DNA of 64,000 nucleotides, from assembly GCF_039830135.1 (NCBI RefSeq), contig NZ_CP156081.1, positions 3,954,001 to 4,018,000 of the forward strand. The letters run 5' to 3'. Positions 36,072 through 45,872 of this stretch are shown one piece after another (position 1 is the first letter of the stretch; each line of letters opens with the position of its first letter). Below the pieces are notes generated by a model. That model was not told the DNA's origin, did no database searches, and was given only the letters and a program-made list of their open reading frames with translations. This DNA is from Defluviimonas sp. SAOS-178_SWC. Its GTDB lineage: Bacteria > Pseudomonadota > Alphaproteobacteria > Rhodobacterales > Rhodobacteraceae. Both the position numbers and the translations under genes were made by a program.

Positions 36072-37757
36072 TTACCTGTCGCCCGAGCCCTTGAGGGCCG
36101 CGCCGAGGATGTCGCCGAGCGAGGCGCCCGAGTCGGACGAGCCGTACTGTTCCACGGCTTCCTTCTCTTCGGCGATCTCGCGCGCCTTGATCGAAAGGCC
36201 GAGGCGGCGGGTCTTCGAATCCACGTTGGTCACGCGGGCATCGACGTGGTCACCGACCTGGAAGCGCTCGGGGCGCTGGTCGGCGCGGTCGCGCGCGAGG
36301 TCCGAACGGCGGATGAAGGACTTCATGCCGTTGTACTCGACCTCGATCCCGCCATCCTCGATCGCGGTGACCGTGGTGGTGATGACCGAGCCGCGCTTCA
36401 CGCCGTCGACCGCGTCGGAGAACGTGTCGGCGTCGAGGCCCTTGATCGAGAGCGAGATACGCTCCTTCTCGACATCCACCTCGGTGACGGCGGCCTTGAC
36501 GATGTCGCCCTTGCGGTAGTTCTGGATCGCATCCTCGCCACGCTGTTCCCAGCTGAGGTCGGAGAGGTGAACCATGCCGTCGATATCGTTCTCGAGGCCG
36601 ATGAACAGACCGAATTCGGTGATGTTCTTGACTTCGCCCTCGATGACGGTGCCTTCCGGGTGGGTTTCGGCGAAGACTTCCCACGGGTTGCGCATCGTCT
36701 GCTTGAGGCCGAGCGACACGCGGCGCTTCGCGGTGTCGATCTCCAACACCATGACGTCGACTTCCTGCGAGGTCGAGACGATCTTGCCCGGATGGACGTT
36801 CTTCTTGGTCCAGGACATTTCGGAGACGTGGACGAGGCCCTCGACCCCAGCTTCCAGTTCCACGAACGCACCGTAGTCGGTGATGTTCGTGACACGGCCC
36901 TTGTGGACCGAGCCGATCGGGAACTTGTCTTCGACCGAATCCCACGGATCGGACAGAAGCTGCTTCATGCCGAGCGAGATGCGGTGGGTGTCCTTGTTGA
37001 TCTTGATCACCTGGACCTTCACGGTCTCGCCAATCGACAGGATCTCGGACGGGTGGTTCACGCGGCGCCACGCCATGTCGGTGACATGGAGCAGGCCGTC
37101 AACGCCGCCGAGATCGACGAACGCACCGTATTCGGTGATGTTCTTGACCACGCCGTCGACCGTCTGGCCTTCCGACAGGTTGCCGATGACCTCGGCACGC
37201 TGTTCGGCGCGGCTCTCTTCGAGGATCGCGCGGCGCGAAACGACGATGTTGCCGCGGCGGCGGTCCATCTTCAGGATCTGGAACGGCTGCTTGAGACCCA
37301 TGAGCGGGCCGGCATCGCGCACCGGACGGACGTCAACTTGCGAACCGGGCAGGAACGCGACAGCGCCGCCGAGATCGACGGTGAAGCCACCCTTGACGCG
37401 GCCGAAGATGGCGCCGTCGACGCGCTCTTCGCTGGCATAGGCCTTTTCGAGACGGTCCCACGCCTCTTCGCGGCGGGCTTTCTCGCGGCTGATGACGGCT
37501 TCGCCACGGACGTTCTCGACACGGTCGAGATAGACCTCGACCTCGTCGCCCACGGCGATCTCGGCGTTCTCGCCGGGATTTGCGAATTCCTTGAGGTCGA
37601 TGCGGCCTTCCATCTTGTAGCCGACATCGATGATGGCTTGGCCCGCCTCGATGGCGATGACCTTGCCTTTGACAACCGAGCCCTCTTCGGGGGTGTCGAT
37701 CTCGAAGCTTTCCTTGAGGAGGGCTTCGAATTCCTCCATCGTCGCTTTAGCGCACAT
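36072..37757 (-). CDS. rpsA: 30S ribosomal protein S1
   Basis: This large RNA-binding protein brings mRNA to the 30S subunit; 561 residues. Six S1 domains are visible in order: the first two, involved in ribosome binding, start near GSVVKGKVIAIEAGQ and RVDGAIFGRVKGGFTVDLGG. The four RNA-binding ones carry NITEYGAFVDLGGVDGLLHV, NITDYGAFVELEAGVEGLVH, NITEFGLFIGLENDIDGMVH, and a sixth with AIEDGGIEVEY. The end is KEAVEQYGSSDSGASLG. ATG 37757 (MCAKATMEEFEAL) matches the family start. A weak AAGGA lies 13 bases upstream, as often for S1, whose translation is autoregulated. Confidence 0.96.
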   Translation of the reverse strand: MCAKATMEEFEALLKESFEIDTPEEGSVVKGKVIAIEAGQAIIDVGYKMEGRIDLKEFANPGENAEIAVGDEVEVYLDRVENVRGEAVISREKARREEAWDRLEKAYASEERVDGAIFGRVKGGFTVDLGGAVAFLPGSQVDVRPVRDAGPLMGLKQPFQILKMDRRRGNIVVSRRAILEESRAEQRAEVIGNLSEGQTVDGVVKNITEYGAFVDLGGVDGLLHVTDMAWRRVNHPSEILSIGETVKVQVIKINKDTHRISLGMKQLLSDPWDSVEDKFPIGSVHKGRVTNITDYGAFVELEAGVEGLVHVSEMSWTKKNVHPGKIVSTSQEVDVMVLEIDTAKRRVSLGLKQTMRNPWEVFAETHPEGTVIEGEVKNITEFGLFIGLENDIDGMVHLSDLSWEQRGEDAIQNYRKGDIVKAAVTEVDVEKERISLSIKGLDADTFSDAVDGVKRGSVITTTVTAIEDGGIEVEYNGMKSFIRRSDLARDRADQRPERFQVGDHVDARVTNVDSKTRRLGLSIKAREIAEEKEAVEQYGSSDSGASLGDILGAALKGSGDR

Positions 37758-37941
37758 GCGTTCAGTTTTCCTTTTCAACATGATTATCTGGCCATGCGGT
37801 TGGCTCCGCCGGTCTTTCGTTGCATACGACCAAAGGGGCCACGGCATGGCCGGACCCTTCGGACCGCGTCCCTATAGGGGGGAATCGCCGCTGCGGCAAG
37901 GGTTCTGTGGCTGTCGGCGCCGTCACCGGCCGCCGTTCCGC

Positions 37942-38508
37942 TCACTCGCAGATGCGCGACACCAGATCGTAGCGCGGCACGGGGTATTCGCGCGGCCCGT
38001 CGGTCGGCAGCGCCGTATCCGGCTGCCAGACCGGGGACCACGGCAGATTCACGCTGTCGGGGTCGAGCGCAAAGCGCTGGCAAATCGCGAAGTCCCGTGT
38101 GGTTACATCGCCAAGGTTGCGGAGGTCGACAAGATGGCCCACCCTTTTCGTCGCGGTGGCGCCGAAGGCCAAAGGCGGGTCGAGTACAAACCGCCGCGTC
38201 GCGGGACCGAAGAGCGCCGCTTCTCCGCGCCAGTCGGTCCCCGAGGCAAAATGCAGCTCGAACAGGCCGGGCGGGACGAGGACGCGGAAGAACTCACCAC
38301 CCCGGATGTAGGCCGCCAGAACGTCTTGCCCGGTTCCCATGTCGCGCAAGTGCAGCAGGTAGTCCGCGCCAGCGACCGTCTTGATCTGGAGCGGGAGCTT
38401 CGCCGGAAGGCCGGAACGGTTCCACATCAGCCCTTCCGGACGCTCCGCCGCCTCGCCGGGGAGGACGAGCGCCAGCCAGAAGAGACAGACCCCGAAGACA
38501 CGCCACAT
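37942..38508 (-). CDS. Secreted hypothetical protein
   Basis: This 188-residue protein has a signal peptide over about residues 1-21 (WRVFGVCLFWLALVLPGEAA). The mature part contains LPLQIKTVAGADYLLHLRDM, then YIRGGEFFRVLVPPGLFELH (beta-strand rich), and CQRFALDPDS with a final ISRICE-type cysteine pair. The first half resembles proteins of envelope-linked beta-sandwich type, but I cannot assign a family. It is encoded between cmk and rpsA in the same direction, a position usually free of extra genes, so it may be co-transcribed with them. Native codon usage. Confidence 0.65.
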   Translation of the reverse strand: MWRVFGVCLFWLALVLPGEAAERPEGLMWNRSGLPAKLPLQIKTVAGADYLLHLRDMGTGQDVLAAYIRGGEFFRVLVPPGLFELHFASGTDWRGEAALFGPATRRFVLDPPLAFGATATKRVGHLVDLRNLGDVTTRDFAICQRFALDPDSVNLPWSPVWQPDTALPTDGPREYPVPRYDLVSRICE

Positions 38509-38545
38509 CGTCCCGATATGGGAATCGGCGCCCCTGCCGTCGAGG

Positions 38546-39130
38546 TCAGCCGAGCCGCGCGGCGACGATGTCGCAGGCCGCGCGGGTCGCGGCCGCGATG
38601 CTCAGGTCCGACGTGTCGATCAGCACGGCGTCCACGGCGGGTTTCAAGGGCGCCTCGGCCCGTTCCGAATCCCGCCGGTCACGCTCGATTACCTCGGCCA
38701 GGACTTGCGCCTCGTCACCGCCGACTTCCAGCCAGCGGCGGTGGGCGCGGACCTCCGCGCTGGCGGTGACGTAAAGCTTCACCTCCGCGTCGGGGCAGAT
38801 CACCGTACCGATATCGCGCCCGTCAAGCACGGCGCCGCCCTCGCGCCGGGCAAAGCTGCGTTGAAACGCCACCAAAGCCGCCCGCACCTCCGGGATGACG
38901 GCGACCCGGCTGGCCGCCTGCCCTGCCTCCAGCGTGCGGAGGTCGCCGCGGTCCAGATCCTCTTGCGTCAGGCTCTGGGCCGCCGCCACCGGATCGCCGC
39001 CCTTGGCGCCGACCGCCCGGTAGAGAAGCCCGGTATCGAGATGGGCGAAGCCGAAATGCGCGGCCACCGCGCGGGAGACCGTCCCCTTCCCCGCCGCCGC
39101 CGGCCCGTCGATCGCCACCGTGAAGATCAT
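38546..39130 (-). CDS. cmk: (d)CMP kinase
   Basis: It phosphorylates CMP and dCMP, for RNA and membrane-lipid precursors; 194 residues. Motifs are [20 protein letters not shown] (P-loop), [21 protein letters not shown] and [16 protein letters not shown] (LID region). I chose ATG 39130 because GGAGGTGG lies right before it; the GTG at 39136 sits inside that site. The gene is part of the conserved cmk-rpsA-ihfB neighbourhood, with one extra secreted-protein gene between cmk and rpsA. Confidence 0.94.
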   Translation of the reverse strand: MIFTVAIDGPAAAGKGTVSRAVAAHFGFAHLDTGLLYRAVGAKGGDPVAAAQSLTQEDLDRGDLRTLEAGQAASRVAVIPEVRAALVAFQRSFARREGGAVLDGRDIGTVICPDAEVKLYVTASAEVRAHRRWLEVGGDEAQVLAEVIERDRRDSERAEAPLKPAVDAVLIDTSDLSIAAATRAACDIVAARLG

Positions 39131-39311
39131 CGCCACCTCCGTCCAGATCGGCCATAGCGCAGCCGTCCTGCCGGGTCAAACCGCCCTTCGCCCCGGTTCG
39201 GGACGACCGGGCAGGATAAGCGGACGATCGGTCATGGGGCGTCCGGACCGGCCACCCTATCTGCATCGGACCGGGGCCGCTCCCGCCCCGGCAGCCATGA
39301 AAGGAAACGAT

Positions 39312-39791
39312 ATGAAACGCACTCTCCTCCTCGCCGCTCTGACCGCGGCGCTTCCCGTTCTCGCCGCGCCCGCCTTCGCGGCGGATGAGTTGAACATCGC
39401 GCCCGGCCTCTCCTACGCCGGCGCGCCCGTGGGTCTTCACGGCGCCGACCCGGTCGCCCTGGTGACCGGCACGGTCGTCACCGGCGAGGGTGAGTTCTCC
39501 TCGGTTCTGAACGGGGCCGCGTATTACTTCGCCTCGGCCGGGAACAAGGCCGCCTTCGACGCCAATCCCGCGGCGTTCGAGCCGCAGAACGGCGGCTTCT
39601 GCACCTACGGCGTCGCGGTCGGCAAGAAGTTCGACGGCGATCCGCGCCATTCGGTCGTGCATGAGGGCAAGCTCTATGTCTTCCTCAACGCGAAGACGCG
39701 CGAGCTGTTCCTCGAAGACGTGGCCGGCGCGCTGAGCAAGGCGACGGAGAACTGGGCGCAGATCGAACACGTCGCGGCGAGCGATCTCTGA
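39312..39791 (+). CDS. Secreted YHS-domain protein
   Basis: This 159-residue protein has a clear signal peptide (KRTLLLAALTAALPVLAAPA, cut near FA-A). The mature protein contains a YHS-type domain with YAGAPVGLHGADPVAL, then YYFASAGNKAAFDANPAAFE and GGFCTYGVAVGKKF. YHS domains often bind metals, and similar periplasmic proteins are found beside copper or heavy-metal systems, but nothing of that kind is near here. ATG 39312 follows AAAGGAAA. It is read alone between cmk and the convergent membrane gene. The YHS label is firm, the metal unknown. Confidence 0.82.
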   Translation: MKRTLLLAALTAALPVLAAPAFAADELNIAPGLSYAGAPVGLHGADPVALVTGTVVTGEGEFSSVLNGAAYYFASAGNKAAFDANPAAFEPQNGGFCTYGVAVGKKFDGDPRHSVVHEGKLYVFLNAKTRELFLEDVAGALSKATENWAQIEHVAASDL

Positions 39792-39807
39792 TGCCAAGCG
39801 CGCGCCT

Positions 39808-40305
39808 CTAGCGGGGCGCGCGCTTCCTGTTGAGCCAGAGCCGCAGGAGCGCCGCGAACAGCATGGCGAGGAGCAGCCATTTGAGCGTCGTCAATGCGCT
39901 CGCCGCCTGTGGCAGGATGTCGGGAAAAGCCCCGTCCGGCCGCTTCAGCATCGCCCGGACCAGCGCGTTTTCAAGGTAATCGACGCCCGCTTCGATGACG
40001 GCCAGGGAGCCCAGGCGCCCCGCCAGCCGTTCGGGAGCCAACTGCGCAAAGACCTCGCGGAAACTCAGGCAGAGCATCGCCGGGAAGAGAAGGTCGAGCG
40101 GTTGAACCACCCAGAGATAGCGCCAGCGGGCCGCTTCCCCGAGCGAGGCGAGGAACGCCCGTGCCTCTGCCGGCCCATAGGGCAATCTCGGCGCATCGAA
40201 GAGGCAGACGCTCCATGTGGTGCAGTTCCACAGGCTGAGCGCGACCATGACCAGCCAGACGAGCGCCGTCGCGACGACAAGCGCGCGTCCGCCGCTGTCC
40301 GTCAC
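39808..40305 (-). CDS. Four-segment membrane protein of unknown function
   Basis: This is a 165-residue integral membrane protein with four hydrophobic segments (about 8-28, 60-82, 95-115 and 133-155) and short loops; a polar loop holds [20 protein letters not shown]. The C-terminus is basic ([11 protein letters not shown]), suggesting a cytoplasmic tail. No catalytic motif is apparent. ATG 40305 overlaps the aroA stop as ATGA, so it is translated with aroA, although no link to shikimate metabolism is evident. Confidence 0.65.
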   Translation of the reverse strand: MTDSGGRALVVATALVWLVMVALSLWNCTTWSVCLFDAPRLPYGPAEARAFLASLGEAARWRYLWVVQPLDLLFPAMLCLSFREVFAQLAPERLAGRLGSLAVIEAGVDYLENALVRAMLKRPDGAFPDILPQAASALTTLKWLLLAMLFAALLRLWLNRKRAPR

Positions 40306-41651
40306 CGGCCCGTCCGCGCGATCTGGGCGCCGAGCCCGGACATCAGATCCTCGAAGACCGGGAAGGACGTGGCGATGGGGCTGCCGTCATCGACGCTCAC
40401 GGGTTGTTTCGCGGCGAGGCCGAGGACGAGGAACGACATCGCGATCCTGTGGTCGATATGGGTGGCGCAGGTCGCGCCGCCCGGCACGCCGCCCGCCCCC
40501 AGCCCGTGGACGATGAGGACGTCCTCTTCCTCCTCGACCCGTACGCCGCAGGCTTCGAGCCCGCGCGCCATCGCGTCGATCCGGTCGCTTTCCTTCACCC
40601 GCAATTCCTTCACGCCGCGCATCACGGTGGTGCCTTCCGCGCAGGCCGCGACGACGGACAGGACCGGGTATTCGTCGATCATGCTTGCCGCGCGCTCCTC
40701 CGGCACCTCGATGCCCTTCAACGTGGAGAAGCGGACACGAAGGTCGGCCACTGGCTCGCCACCCTCCTCGCGCGGGTTCTGGAACGCGATATCCGCCCCC
40801 ATCTCGACGAGCGTGGTGTAAAGCCCGTTGCGCGTCGGGTTCTGGCTGACCCCCGGCACGAGGATGTCGGAACCCTCGACGATCAGCGCCGCGCAGACCG
40901 GGAAGGCGGCAGAGGACGGGTCGCGCGGCACGGCGACGGTCTGGGGCTTCAGTTCCGGCTGGCCAGTCAGCGTGATGACGCGACCTTCGGATGTATCCTC
41001 GACCGTCAGGTCGGCGCCGAACCCCCTCAGCATCCGTTCGGAATGGTCCCGCGTCGGTTCCTTCTCGATCACCACGGTCTGGCCCGGAGCGTTCAAGCCC
41101 GCCAGAAGCACGGCCGATTTCACCTGCGCCGAGGGCACCGGCACCGTGTAGCGCACCGGCACCGGATCGGCGGCGCCGACGACGGTCATCGGCAGGCGCC
41201 CGCCGGTCCGGCCATAGGCCCGCGCCCCGAAGAGCGCAAGCGGATCGGTGACCCGCCCCATCGGGCGCTTGCGAAGCGAGGCATCGCCGGTGAAGGTCGC
41301 GGTGACGGCGCTTGTCGCCATCGCCCCCATAATCAGCCGCACGCCGGTGCCGGAATTGCCGCAGTCGATCACGTCAGCGGGCTCGGAGAAACCGCCGACA
41401 CCGACCCCGTGCACGGACCATGCCCCCTCGCCCGTCCGCGTGACCTCCGCTCCGAAAGCGCGCATCGCCCTTGCGGTATCGAGCACATCCTGCCCTTCGA
41501 GAAGCCCGGTCACCTTCGTCTCTCCGACCGACAGCGCGCCGAGGATCAGCGCCCGGTGCGAGATCGACTTGTCGCCCGGCACCTCGGCCACGCCCTTCAG
41601 CGGCCCGGACTTACGGGCGGTCATCGCAACAGGCTCACCGTGGCCGGACAT
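40302..41651 (-). CDS. aroA: 3-phosphoshikimate 1-carboxyvinyltransferase (EPSP synthase), class II-type
   Basis: It joins shikimate 3-phosphate and phosphoenolpyruvate in aromatic amino-acid synthesis; 449 residues. Active-site segments include [40 protein letters not shown], and RDHSERM near the middle. Motifs GDKS, SAQVK, NPTR and R-D-H-S-E are those of class II (CP4-like) enzymes. At the position where CP4 has an alanine tied to glyphosate tolerance, this one reads a glycine (SGTG). ATG 41651 gives a natural length; the longer frame to 41708 adds basic non-family sequence. It shares ATGA with the downstream membrane gene. Confidence 0.94.
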   Translation of the reverse strand: MSGHGEPVAMTARKSGPLKGVAEVPGDKSISHRALILGALSVGETKVTGLLEGQDVLDTARAMRAFGAEVTRTGEGAWSVHGVGVGGFSEPADVIDCGNSGTGVRLIMGAMATSAVTATFTGDASLRKRPMGRVTDPLALFGARAYGRTGGRLPMTVVGAADPVPVRYTVPVPSAQVKSAVLLAGLNAPGQTVVIEKEPTRDHSERMLRGFGADLTVEDTSEGRVITLTGQPELKPQTVAVPRDPSSAAFPVCAALIVEGSDILVPGVSQNPTRNGLYTTLVEMGADIAFQNPREEGGEPVADLRVRFSTLKGIEVPEERAASMIDEYPVLSVVAACAEGTTVMRGVKELRVKESDRIDAMARGLEACGVRVEEEEDVLIVHGLGAGGVPGGATCATHIDHRIAMSFLVLGLAAKQPVSVDDGSPIATSFPVFEDLMSGLGAQIARTGR

Positions 41652-41760
41652 GGGTCTCTCCCTCGCAAAATCGCCTCGCTGATAGCGCAAGCGCCGGGGG
41701 CGGTCCATGCCCCACGCGGCGTCTTCGTCGCGAAAATGCCCCTGCCGGAGGCATCCGCGC

Positions 41761-42462
41761 TCAGACCCGGCGGAACGTCAGGTAGTGCGGCACCCGGCCC
41801 TCGCGGAGCGCCTTCTGCTCGTAGCGGGTGGACAGCCAGTCGTCCCACGCCGCACCGCTGTCGTTCACGAGTTCGAAACCGGCCTTCGGCACCTCGATCC
41901 GGGTCTGCCGGACATAGTCGGGTATGTCGGTCGCGACCCGGAATTCGGCCCCCGGCGCCATCACCCGCGCAAGGGGCAGAAGATGCTCTGCGGTCACGAA
42001 GCGGCGGCGGTGATGGCGGCGTTTTGGCCAGGGATCGGGATAGTTGAGGAAAGCCTTGGCGACGGAGCCTTCCGGCAGCACTTCCATCAGGTCGCGCGCG
42101 TCGCCGGGGTGGACGGCAAGGTTGGTCACGCCCGCCGCGCGGATCTTGCCGAGAAGCATCGCGACGCCGTTGATGAAGGGCTCGCAGCCGATGATCCCTA
42201 CGCCCGGATACCGCGCCGCCATGTGCACCAGATGCTCGCCGGCGCCGAACCCGACTTCGAGCCAGACCGGCCGGTGGTCGCCGAAGATCTCCGCCGGGTC
42301 GATCAGCGCCCGCTCGGGGTTCTCCTCGCGCGTCACGCCCCGCGGGCGCAACGTGTCAAGATCCTCGGACAAATAGGTCTTCTGGCTTGCGCGCATCGAC
42401 TTGCCGCGAATGCGGCCGTAGAAGTTGCGCCATTCCGGCTGGATCTTGCTGTCGTCTGTCAT
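41761..42462 (-). CDS. trmB: tRNA (guanine-N7-)-methyltransferase
   Basis: It places m7G at position 46 of tRNA, using SAM; 233 residues, Rossmann-like class I methyltransferase. Seen are [19 protein letters not shown] (SAM-binding motif I), [14 protein letters not shown], and the family signature [17 protein letters not shown] near the middle; [11 protein letters not shown] and [10 protein letters not shown] follow. ATG 42462 ([17 protein letters not shown]) is the typical alphaproteobacterial start. Queuosine gene queF and metK, which makes its methyl donor, are immediate neighbours. Confidence 0.95.
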   Translation of the reverse strand: MTDDSKIQPEWRNFYGRIRGKSMRASQKTYLSEDLDTLRPRGVTREENPERALIDPAEIFGDHRPVWLEVGFGAGEHLVHMAARYPGVGIIGCEPFINGVAMLLGKIRAAGVTNLAVHPGDARDLMEVLPEGSVAKAFLNYPDPWPKRRHHRRRFVTAEHLLPLARVMAPGAEFRVATDIPDYVRQTRIEVPKAGFELVNDSGAAWDDWLSTRYEQKALREGRVPHYLTFRRV

Positions 42463-42516
42463 CGTCTCGGAGCCCCGAAGTGGTCGGCGGCGTCTAGCGG
42501 GCCAGACCTGCCCCGG

Positions 42517-42981
42517 TCAACCCCGGCCACGGTAGGGCTGCACGCCCTGGTCGGGAATCCAGACGCCCTCCGGCGCTGCGCCGGTCTGCCAGAAGACGTC
42601 GATCGGGATGCCGCCGCGCGGATACCAGTAGGCACCGATCCGCAGCCATTCGGGGTCCAGCAGGTCGACGATCCGCTTGCCGATGGCGATGGTGCAATCC
42701 TCGTGGAAGGCGCCGTGGTTGCGGAAGGAGAAGAGGTAGAGCTTGAGGCTCTTGCTTTCCACCAGCCAGTCGCGCGGGATGTAGTCGATCACGATATGCG
42801 CGAAGTCCGGCTGCCCCGTCATCGGGCAGAGCGAGGTGAACTCGGGCGCGGTGAAGCGCACGACGTATTTCGTGCCCGAATGTCCGGCAGGCACCTTCTC
42901 CAGCACGGCATCTTCCGGCGAGGCCGGCTGCGTCACCTCGGCGCCAAGTTGCGACAGACCGGAAACGTCGGTCTTGGGCAT
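42517..42981 (-). CDS. queF: NADPH-dependent 7-cyano-7-deazaguanine reductase
   Basis: It reduces preQ0 to preQ1 in queuosine synthesis, the only known nitrile-to-amine enzymatic reduction; 154 residues, the short YkvM-type form. The catalytic cysteine is in [14 protein letters not shown], the family motif [20 protein letters not shown] is intact, and the aspartate lies just after it. ATG 42981 follows GGGAAG. A metK terminator separates it from metK upstream. I see no preQ1 riboswitch in the gap. Confidence 0.95.
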   Translation of the reverse strand: MPKTDVSGLSQLGAEVTQPASPEDAVLEKVPAGHSGTKYVVRFTAPEFTSLCPMTGQPDFAHIVIDYIPRDWLVESKSLKLYLFSFRNHGAFHEDCTIAIGKRIVDLLDPEWLRIGAYWYPRGGIPIDVFWQTGAAPEGVWIPDQGVQPYRGRG

Positions 42982-42997
42982 GGGATCTTCCCTTCCG

Positions 42998-43027
42998 AAA
43001 AGGACAAGGCGGGCACGATGGCCCGCC
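42998..43027 (-). terminator. Terminator after metK
   Basis: A 7-bp stem GGCGGGC/GCCCGCC with a 6-base loop lies 56 bases after the metK stop and is followed on the minus strand by TTGTCCTTTTC. Confidence 0.65.
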
Positions 43028-43082
43028 CTGCCGCCAATAGGTGCATGCCGTCCGCGGTCGCTGCGGCGCGCGGTCCGTTGCC

Positions 43083-44249
43083 TTATACCGCCTTCTTCAG
43101 CGCCTCGACCAGATCGGTTTTTTCCCAGCTGAAGCCGCCATCGGCCTCCGGCGCGCGGCCGAAATGGCCATAGGCGGCGGTGCGCTGGTAGATCGGCTTG
43201 TTGAGGTCGAGATGGGTGCGGATGCCGCGCGGCGTCAGGTCCATGACCTTCGCCACCGCTTTTTCGATTTCCGCCTCGGTCACCACGCCTGTGCCGTGGG
43301 TGTCGACGTAGATCGACAACGGCTTCGCCACCCCGATCGCGTAGGAGAGCTGCAAGGTGCAGCGGCTGGCCATGCCCGCCGCGACCACGTTCTTGGCCAA
43401 GTAGCGCGCGGCATAGGCGGCCGAGCGGTCGACCTTGGTGGGGTCCTTGCCGGAAAACGCGCCGCCACCGTGAGGGGCCGCCCCGCCATAGGTGTCGACG
43501 ATTATCTTGCGCCCGGTCAGGCCCGCGTCGCCATCAGGCCCGCCGATCACGAACGTCCCGGTCGGGTTGACCCACCATTCGGTCTTCTCGGTCAGCCAGC
43601 CCGCGGGCAGGACCTCGCGGATATAGGGCTCCACAATGGCGCGGATGTCGTCGGAGGTCTGGCTTTCGTCGGCATGCTGGGTGGAGAGGACGAGCGATGT
43701 CACCTCGACCGGCTTGCCATCCTCATAGCGCAGCGACAGCTGGGACTTGGCATCGGGGCGCAGCGTCGGCTCGGCGCCGGATTTCCGCGCCTCGGCCAGC
43801 CGGCGCAGGATCGCGTGCGCATACTGAATCGGCGCCGGCATGAGTTCCGGCGTCTCGTCCACCGCGTAGCCGAACATGATGCCCTGGTCGCCCGCGCCGT
43901 CCCGGTCGACGCCTTGTGCGATATGCGCCGACTGCTCGTGCAGGAAGTTCAGGACATGGCAGGTGTTCCAGTGGAACTTCTCCTGCTCGTAGCCGATATC
44001 CTTGATACAGTCGCGGGCGATCTGGCCGATCCGGCCCATGTAATTCTTCAGACGTTCCTGATCCGACAGACCGACCTCGCCGCCGACCACGACCATGCCC
44101 GAGGTCGCAAAAGTCTCGCAGGCGACGCGGGCATTCGGCTCCTCGGCGAGGAAAGTATCGAGGACAGCATCGGAAATGCGGTCGCAGACCTTGTCGGGGT
44201 GGCCCTCCGAAACGCTTTCGGAAGTGAAGATGTAGTTCTGGCGGGTCAT
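43083..44249 (-). CDS. metK: S-adenosylmethionine synthetase
   Basis: It makes SAM from methionine and ATP; cytoplasmic homotetramer, 388 residues. Motifs are [20 protein letters not shown] at the N-terminus, [12 protein letters not shown] in the centre, and the P-loop-like [20 protein letters not shown] near the C-terminal third. ATG 44249 is firm, 4 bases after the GGAGCA of the riboswitch, so expression should fall when SAM is plentiful. The unit is monocistronic with a terminator after it. Confidence 0.96.
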   Translation of the reverse strand: MTRQNYIFTSESVSEGHPDKVCDRISDAVLDTFLAEEPNARVACETFATSGMVVVGGEVGLSDQERLKNYMGRIGQIARDCIKDIGYEQEKFHWNTCHVLNFLHEQSAHIAQGVDRDGAGDQGIMFGYAVDETPELMPAPIQYAHAILRRLAEARKSGAEPTLRPDAKSQLSLRYEDGKPVEVTSLVLSTQHADESQTSDDIRAIVEPYIREVLPAGWLTEKTEWWVNPTGTFVIGGPDGDAGLTGRKIIVDTYGGAAPHGGGAFSGKDPTKVDRSAAYAARYLAKNVVAAGMASRCTLQLSYAIGVAKPLSIYVDTHGTGVVTEAEIEKAVAKVMDLTPRGIRTHLDLNKPIYQRTAAYGHFGRAPEADGGFSWEKTDLVEALKKAV

Positions 44250-44253
44250 GAAA

Positions 44254-44302
44254 GTGCTCCATTGGGGTTACCCCCGCCACGCCAGGAAGCCGTTGTGGCG
44301 GT
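44254..44302 (-). promoter_or_regulatory. SAM/SAH riboswitch upstream of metK
   Basis: On the minus strand the leader reads a 6-bp stem CGCCAC/GTGGCG enclosing AACGGCTTCCTGGC, then a short linker, and ends in AATGGAGCAC directly before the metK ATG. This arrangement, including the ACGGCUUCCUG loop that pairs with the downstream GGAGC near the ribosome-binding site, matches the SAM/SAH riboswitch known upstream of metK in Rhodobacterales. Ligand binding should form a pseudoknot that hides the ribosome-binding site. Confidence 0.85.
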
Positions 44303-44337
44303 TCGATGAGACTGCGTAGCCGCAGGCAGAGGCGGGG

Positions 44338-45870
44338 TCAACGTGATTGTCGCCACCGGGCCGCCGCGAGCGCCAATAGCGACAGAGTCAGCAGGATTGT
44401 TGCCGGCAGATCGCCCGAGCGCGCATAGACCGTCGGGGCGAGTGCCGGCGGCACATCGGCGTCGATCCAGCCTTCGGTGTTGAGCGGAACCGTCTCCAGC
44501 ACCCTGCCTTTGGCGTCGATCACCGCCGTCACCCCGGTATTGGCGGCGCGGAGAAGCGGCAATCCCTGCTCGACCGCGCGAAGCCGCGCTTGCGCCAGGT
44601 GTTGGTAGGGGCCGGCGAGGTTGCCGAACCAGCCGTCATTCGTCACTTGCAGCACCCAGTCGGCGCGGTCCGGCGCGCTCGACAGGTCCTGGGGAAAGAC
44701 CGCCTCGTAGCAGATGAGCGGCAGCACCTTGCCAGCCCGGCCAAGATCGAGGGTCCGCGCGCCCGGCCCGGCGGTATAGCCGTAGCCTTCCTGCGCCGCA
44801 AAGGCCGCGATGCCGAACTTCGCCGCCAGTTCGGCGAGCGGGACGTATTCGCCAAAGGGGACGAGGTGCCACTTGTCGTAGATGCCGATGATGCGCCCGT
44901 GCCCGTCGGCGACGACGAGGCTGTTGAAAAAGCGCGCGCCCTCGATCCGCTGGATGCCGGTCGCGACGGGAACCCCGCCGGAGGCCACGGCGACCTCGTC
45001 GGCGAAGAAGGTGCCGGAGCGTTCGAGAAGGTAGGGCACCGCCGTCTCCGGCCACACGATCAGGTCGAGCGGTTTTTCCGCCGGCGCGGCGCTGGCCGTC
45101 AGCAGCCGGTCGAGGAAGACCTTCCACATGTCGCCCTGCCATTTCAGGTGCTGGTCCGCGTCGGGCTGGACGAGACGCACCCGGATCGCCGGATCTCGGG
45201 GCGTTTCCGGCATGTCCAGCCGATGAACACCGCCGGCCCAGATCCCGCCCAGCGCCAGGGCGGAGAGCCCGGCGAGGCCCATCCGACCGGCCAGCCCCCG
45301 CGCGAGAAACGGGGCCGCGACGGCCAGCGTCGTGATCAGCGTGAGGCCGATGGGTCCGATCCAGGCCGCCGCCTGCATCACCGGTGTGCCGATCCAGACA
45401 TGGCCGATCAGTGCCCAGGGAAAGCCGGTGAAGAGATAGGTCCTAAGAAGGTCCGTCGCCGCGAGGCCAAGCGCGAAGCCCAGCGCCCGCGCCCCGCCGC
45501 CCGGCCCGAGCGCCGCGATCCCGGCCGCGAGCGCCCAGAACAGCGCCATGCCGACCGCCATGAAGACGAGCGCGAAGGGCGCCATCCAGCCGTGGCGGGC
45601 GACGTCGATCAGAAAGGGCTCGACGATCCAGAAGAGGCATGCCGCGAAATAGCCGGTGCCGCCGGTCCAGCCGAGCCAGACGAGGCGGGTCGTCCGCCCC
45701 TCTCCGGCGATGAGCGCGGTGAGAAGCCCGAGTGCGGGCAGGGCGATCCACCAGAAATCCCAGGGCGCCTGCCCCGCCGCGACGCCGGCGCCGAAAAGCG
45801 CGGCGAGTACCATTCGGCGCGCCGAAGGCCGGGCCGCGCGCCCGAAGAAGCGTCCGGGATGAAGGCGCAT
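44338..45870 (-). CDS. lnt: Apolipoprotein N-acyltransferase
   Basis: This inner-membrane enzyme adds the third acyl chain to lipoproteins; 510 residues. The N-terminal half has about six membrane segments; the C-terminal half is a nitrilase-like domain with catalytic Glu in VWPETAVPYLLE, Lys in DKWHLVPFGEYVPL and Cys in LICYEAVFPQD. A last membrane segment closes the chain. ATG 45870 lies 2 bases after the CorC-like stop, matching the widespread corC-lnt pairing. The upstream run (ybeY-corC-lnt) is conserved, with phoH nearby. Confidence 0.95.
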   Translation of the reverse strand: MRLHPGRFFGRAARPSARRMVLAALFGAGVAAGQAPWDFWWIALPALGLLTALIAGEGRTTRLVWLGWTGGTGYFAACLFWIVEPFLIDVARHGWMAPFALVFMAVGMALFWALAAGIAALGPGGGARALGFALGLAATDLLRTYLFTGFPWALIGHVWIGTPVMQAAAWIGPIGLTLITTLAVAAPFLARGLAGRMGLAGLSALALGGIWAGGVHRLDMPETPRDPAIRVRLVQPDADQHLKWQGDMWKVFLDRLLTASAAPAEKPLDLIVWPETAVPYLLERSGTFFADEVAVASGGVPVATGIQRIEGARFFNSLVVADGHGRIIGIYDKWHLVPFGEYVPLAELAAKFGIAAFAAQEGYGYTAGPGARTLDLGRAGKVLPLICYEAVFPQDLSSAPDRADWVLQVTNDGWFGNLAGPYQHLAQARLRAVEQGLPLLRAANTGVTAVIDAKGRVLETVPLNTEGWIDADVPPALAPTVYARSGDLPATILLTLSLLALAAARWRQSR

Positions 45871-45872
45871 GG

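Noticed and set aside
35874..37877. A 667-codon plus-strand open frame
   Set aside because: It is an exact antisense shadow of rpsA.
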